From assembly GCF_004336745.1 (NCBI RefSeq), contig NZ_SJXD01000011.1:1178001-1242000 (forward strand): a stretch of 64,000 nt of DNA. Reading direction: 5' to 3'. This DNA comes from Roseococcus sp. SYP-B2431 (GTDB lineage: Bacteria > Pseudomonadota > Alphaproteobacteria > Acetobacterales > Acetobacteraceae). The notes below the pieces were generated by a model. It saw nothing but the letters and a program-made list of their open reading frames with translations, was not told the DNA's origin and ran no database searches. Numbering within the stretch: the first letter of the stretch is position 1; every line of letters starts with the position of its first letter. The translations under genes were made by a program, and so were the position numbers. Shown here one piece after another: positions 63,135 to 64,000 of this stretch.

Positions 63135-63848
63135 TCAGGCCCTCGCGGTGACGAAGTGGGATTGCGCGAGCCAGCGCGTCAGCGCCAGGGATTCGAGCGC
63201 GGGCTCGACCGCCAGGACCGGCTTCGCCAGCGCGGTCGGCAGGCCCGGCAGCAGGAAGTCGCGCGTCGCGACCTCCACCTCGCGCCAGCCGGCTTCCGGC
63301 AGGGCACGGCGCAGCTGGGCAGGGGTGAAGGCCATCTCGTCCGGCTCGAGCTTCGCCAAGCGGCGGCCCAGGCCCGTGCCGAAGATGAAGGCGCAATAAG
63401 GGTTGAGGAAGTTGGGCTCGATGAAGGCGAGGCCGCCGCCCGGCCCGGTCACGCCATGCAGGGCGCGCAGCACCTCCGGCAGCCGGACGACCAGGTGGTG
63501 CAGGATGCCGTTGCCGAAGACGAGATCGAAGCGGCCGAGCCGCAGCGGATCGGCGCCGAGCAGGTCCAGCTTCTCGTAGCGCAGGTTCGGCGCTTGGTGG
63601 TTGGCGCGCGCCCGCTCCAGGAAGGCGTCGCTGATGTCCACGGCAACCACCTCGGCCGACGTGCCGGCCGCCACCTGGGCCGCCGCCTCGCCCGTGCCGC
63701 AGCCGATCTCCAGGATGCGCTTCGCGCCCAGGCGCGCGGCCTGCGCGATGAACCAGTCGTTGCGGCGGCGCATGCGCAGCGGCGTCGAGCCCACCGGCGC
63801 GAAGACCTGGTTGAAGCCCCGCTCGTCCTGCACGGCGATCTTCGACAT
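63135..63848 (-). CDS. Class I SAM-dependent methyltransferase
   Basis: A 237-aa methyltransferase. Motif I is RILEIGCGTGEAAAQVA near residue 47; DISDAFLERAR and FDLVFGNGILHHL follow in order. The C-terminal half is hydrophobic in places (NPYCAFIFGTGLG) and the locus suggests a lipid or glycan substrate. ATG 63848 is 5 nt after the preceding stop, and its stop is 2 nt before the GT2 start. Confidence 0.88.
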   Translation of the reverse strand: MSKIAVQDERGFNQVFAPVGSTPLRMRRRNDWFIAQAARLGAKRILEIGCGTGEAAAQVAAGTSAEVVAVDISDAFLERARANHQAPNLRYEKLDLLGADPLRLGRFDLVFGNGILHHLVVRLPEVLRALHGVTGPGGGLAFIEPNFLNPYCAFIFGTGLGRRLAKLEPDEMAFTPAQLRRALPEAGWREVEVATRDFLLPGLPTALAKPVLAVEPALESLALTRWLAQSHFVTARA

Positions 63849-63853
63849 GCGGC

Positions 63854-64000
63854 TCAGGCCTTCCGCGCGAGGATGCCGTAGCCCAGGGGATCGGCCTTGG
63901 AGCCCCATCCCAGCCGGATCGACAGATGCGCCACCGCGAGCGCGACCAGCGCCGCGGGCCCGGCGAGCAGCAGGATCGGCAGCCGCCAGATCAGCGCGAC
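63854..64000 (-). CDS. Membrane protein, C-terminal 48 residues only
   Basis: Only the end is visible: IWRLPILLLAGPAALVALAV is one membrane segment, then HLSIRLGWGSKADPLGYGIL and a short basic tail. The rest lies right of 64000. It precedes the methyltransferase by 5 nt, so it is the upstream gene of the same operon. No family can be named. Confidence 0.6.
   Translation of the reverse strand, partial: VALIWRLPILLLAGPAALVALAVAHLSIRLGWGSKADPLGYGILARKA

Overview
The window is uniformly very GC-rich, apart from two AT-rich patches, and its genes are tightly packed with many 1-4 nt start/stop overlaps. Gene content points to an aerobic alphaproteobacterium of the Acetobacteraceae, probably Roseomonas-like. 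Supporting this are the order rplM-rpsI-argC, the order aminotransferase-hom-glpX-recJ, a class I PHA synthase, a type 2 ArgC, an ELM1-family gene beside msrQ, and several orphan TctC (Bug-type) binding proteins. The family is an inference; I saw no rRNA, tRNA or CRISPR.

Left part (1-21.3 kb): the 5' two-thirds of a xanthine-dehydrogenase-family large subunit, a large AsmA/YhdP-like envelope protein, and divergent glnE. Then come a His-rich exported peptide, an oligopeptide-type ABC operon (binding protein, VOC protein, two permeases, no ATPase), a PPC-domain protein, pyrE, ELM1-msrQ, and a tartrate/D-malate-type dehydrogenase. A small 79-aa gene follows, with a readable promoter and a Fur-box-like operator. 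The part closes with a cupin, an Asp/Glu racemase, two TSUP exporters and an unknown 223-aa protein.

Core part (21.5-36.8 kb): recJ, glpX, hom and an aminotransferase form one operon on the minus strand. A proline-rich lipoprotein is divergent from phaC. Next is a run of four tandem paralogous lipoproteins lying downstream of argC and a gamma carbonic anhydrase. Then come rplM-rpsI with a strong terminator and a dihydroxy-acid dehydratase-family gene. Two copies of a roughly 105-nt two-hairpin intergenic repeat lie at 29.6 and 36.7 kb.

Accessory metabolism (36.8-58.2 kb): a fused NAD(P)-binding protein, an M20 amidohydrolase, four half-length chromate-transporter genes, and a TctC. Next is a LysR-controlled acyl-CoA operon: a Cys-less thiolase-like protein, DUF35, enoyl-CoA hydratase, two CoA-transferases and a TctC. 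It is followed by an AT-rich foreign gene, phaZ, a GST, moeA-fdhD, a lactonase-TctC-tautomerase group and a Baeyer-Villiger-type monooxygenase.

Right end (58.2-64 kb): five consecutive minus-strand genes, the last one cut by the window edge. They encode a methyltransferase, a membrane-anchored GT2, two large polytopic membrane proteins of GT-C-like appearance and a partial membrane protein, and look like a cell-surface glycan or glycolipid locus.

The most promising undescribed feature is the four-gene lipoprotein family at 29.7-32.2 kb. After it come the Fur-box small gene, the covarying hairpin repeat and the Cys-less thiolase/DUF35 operon.
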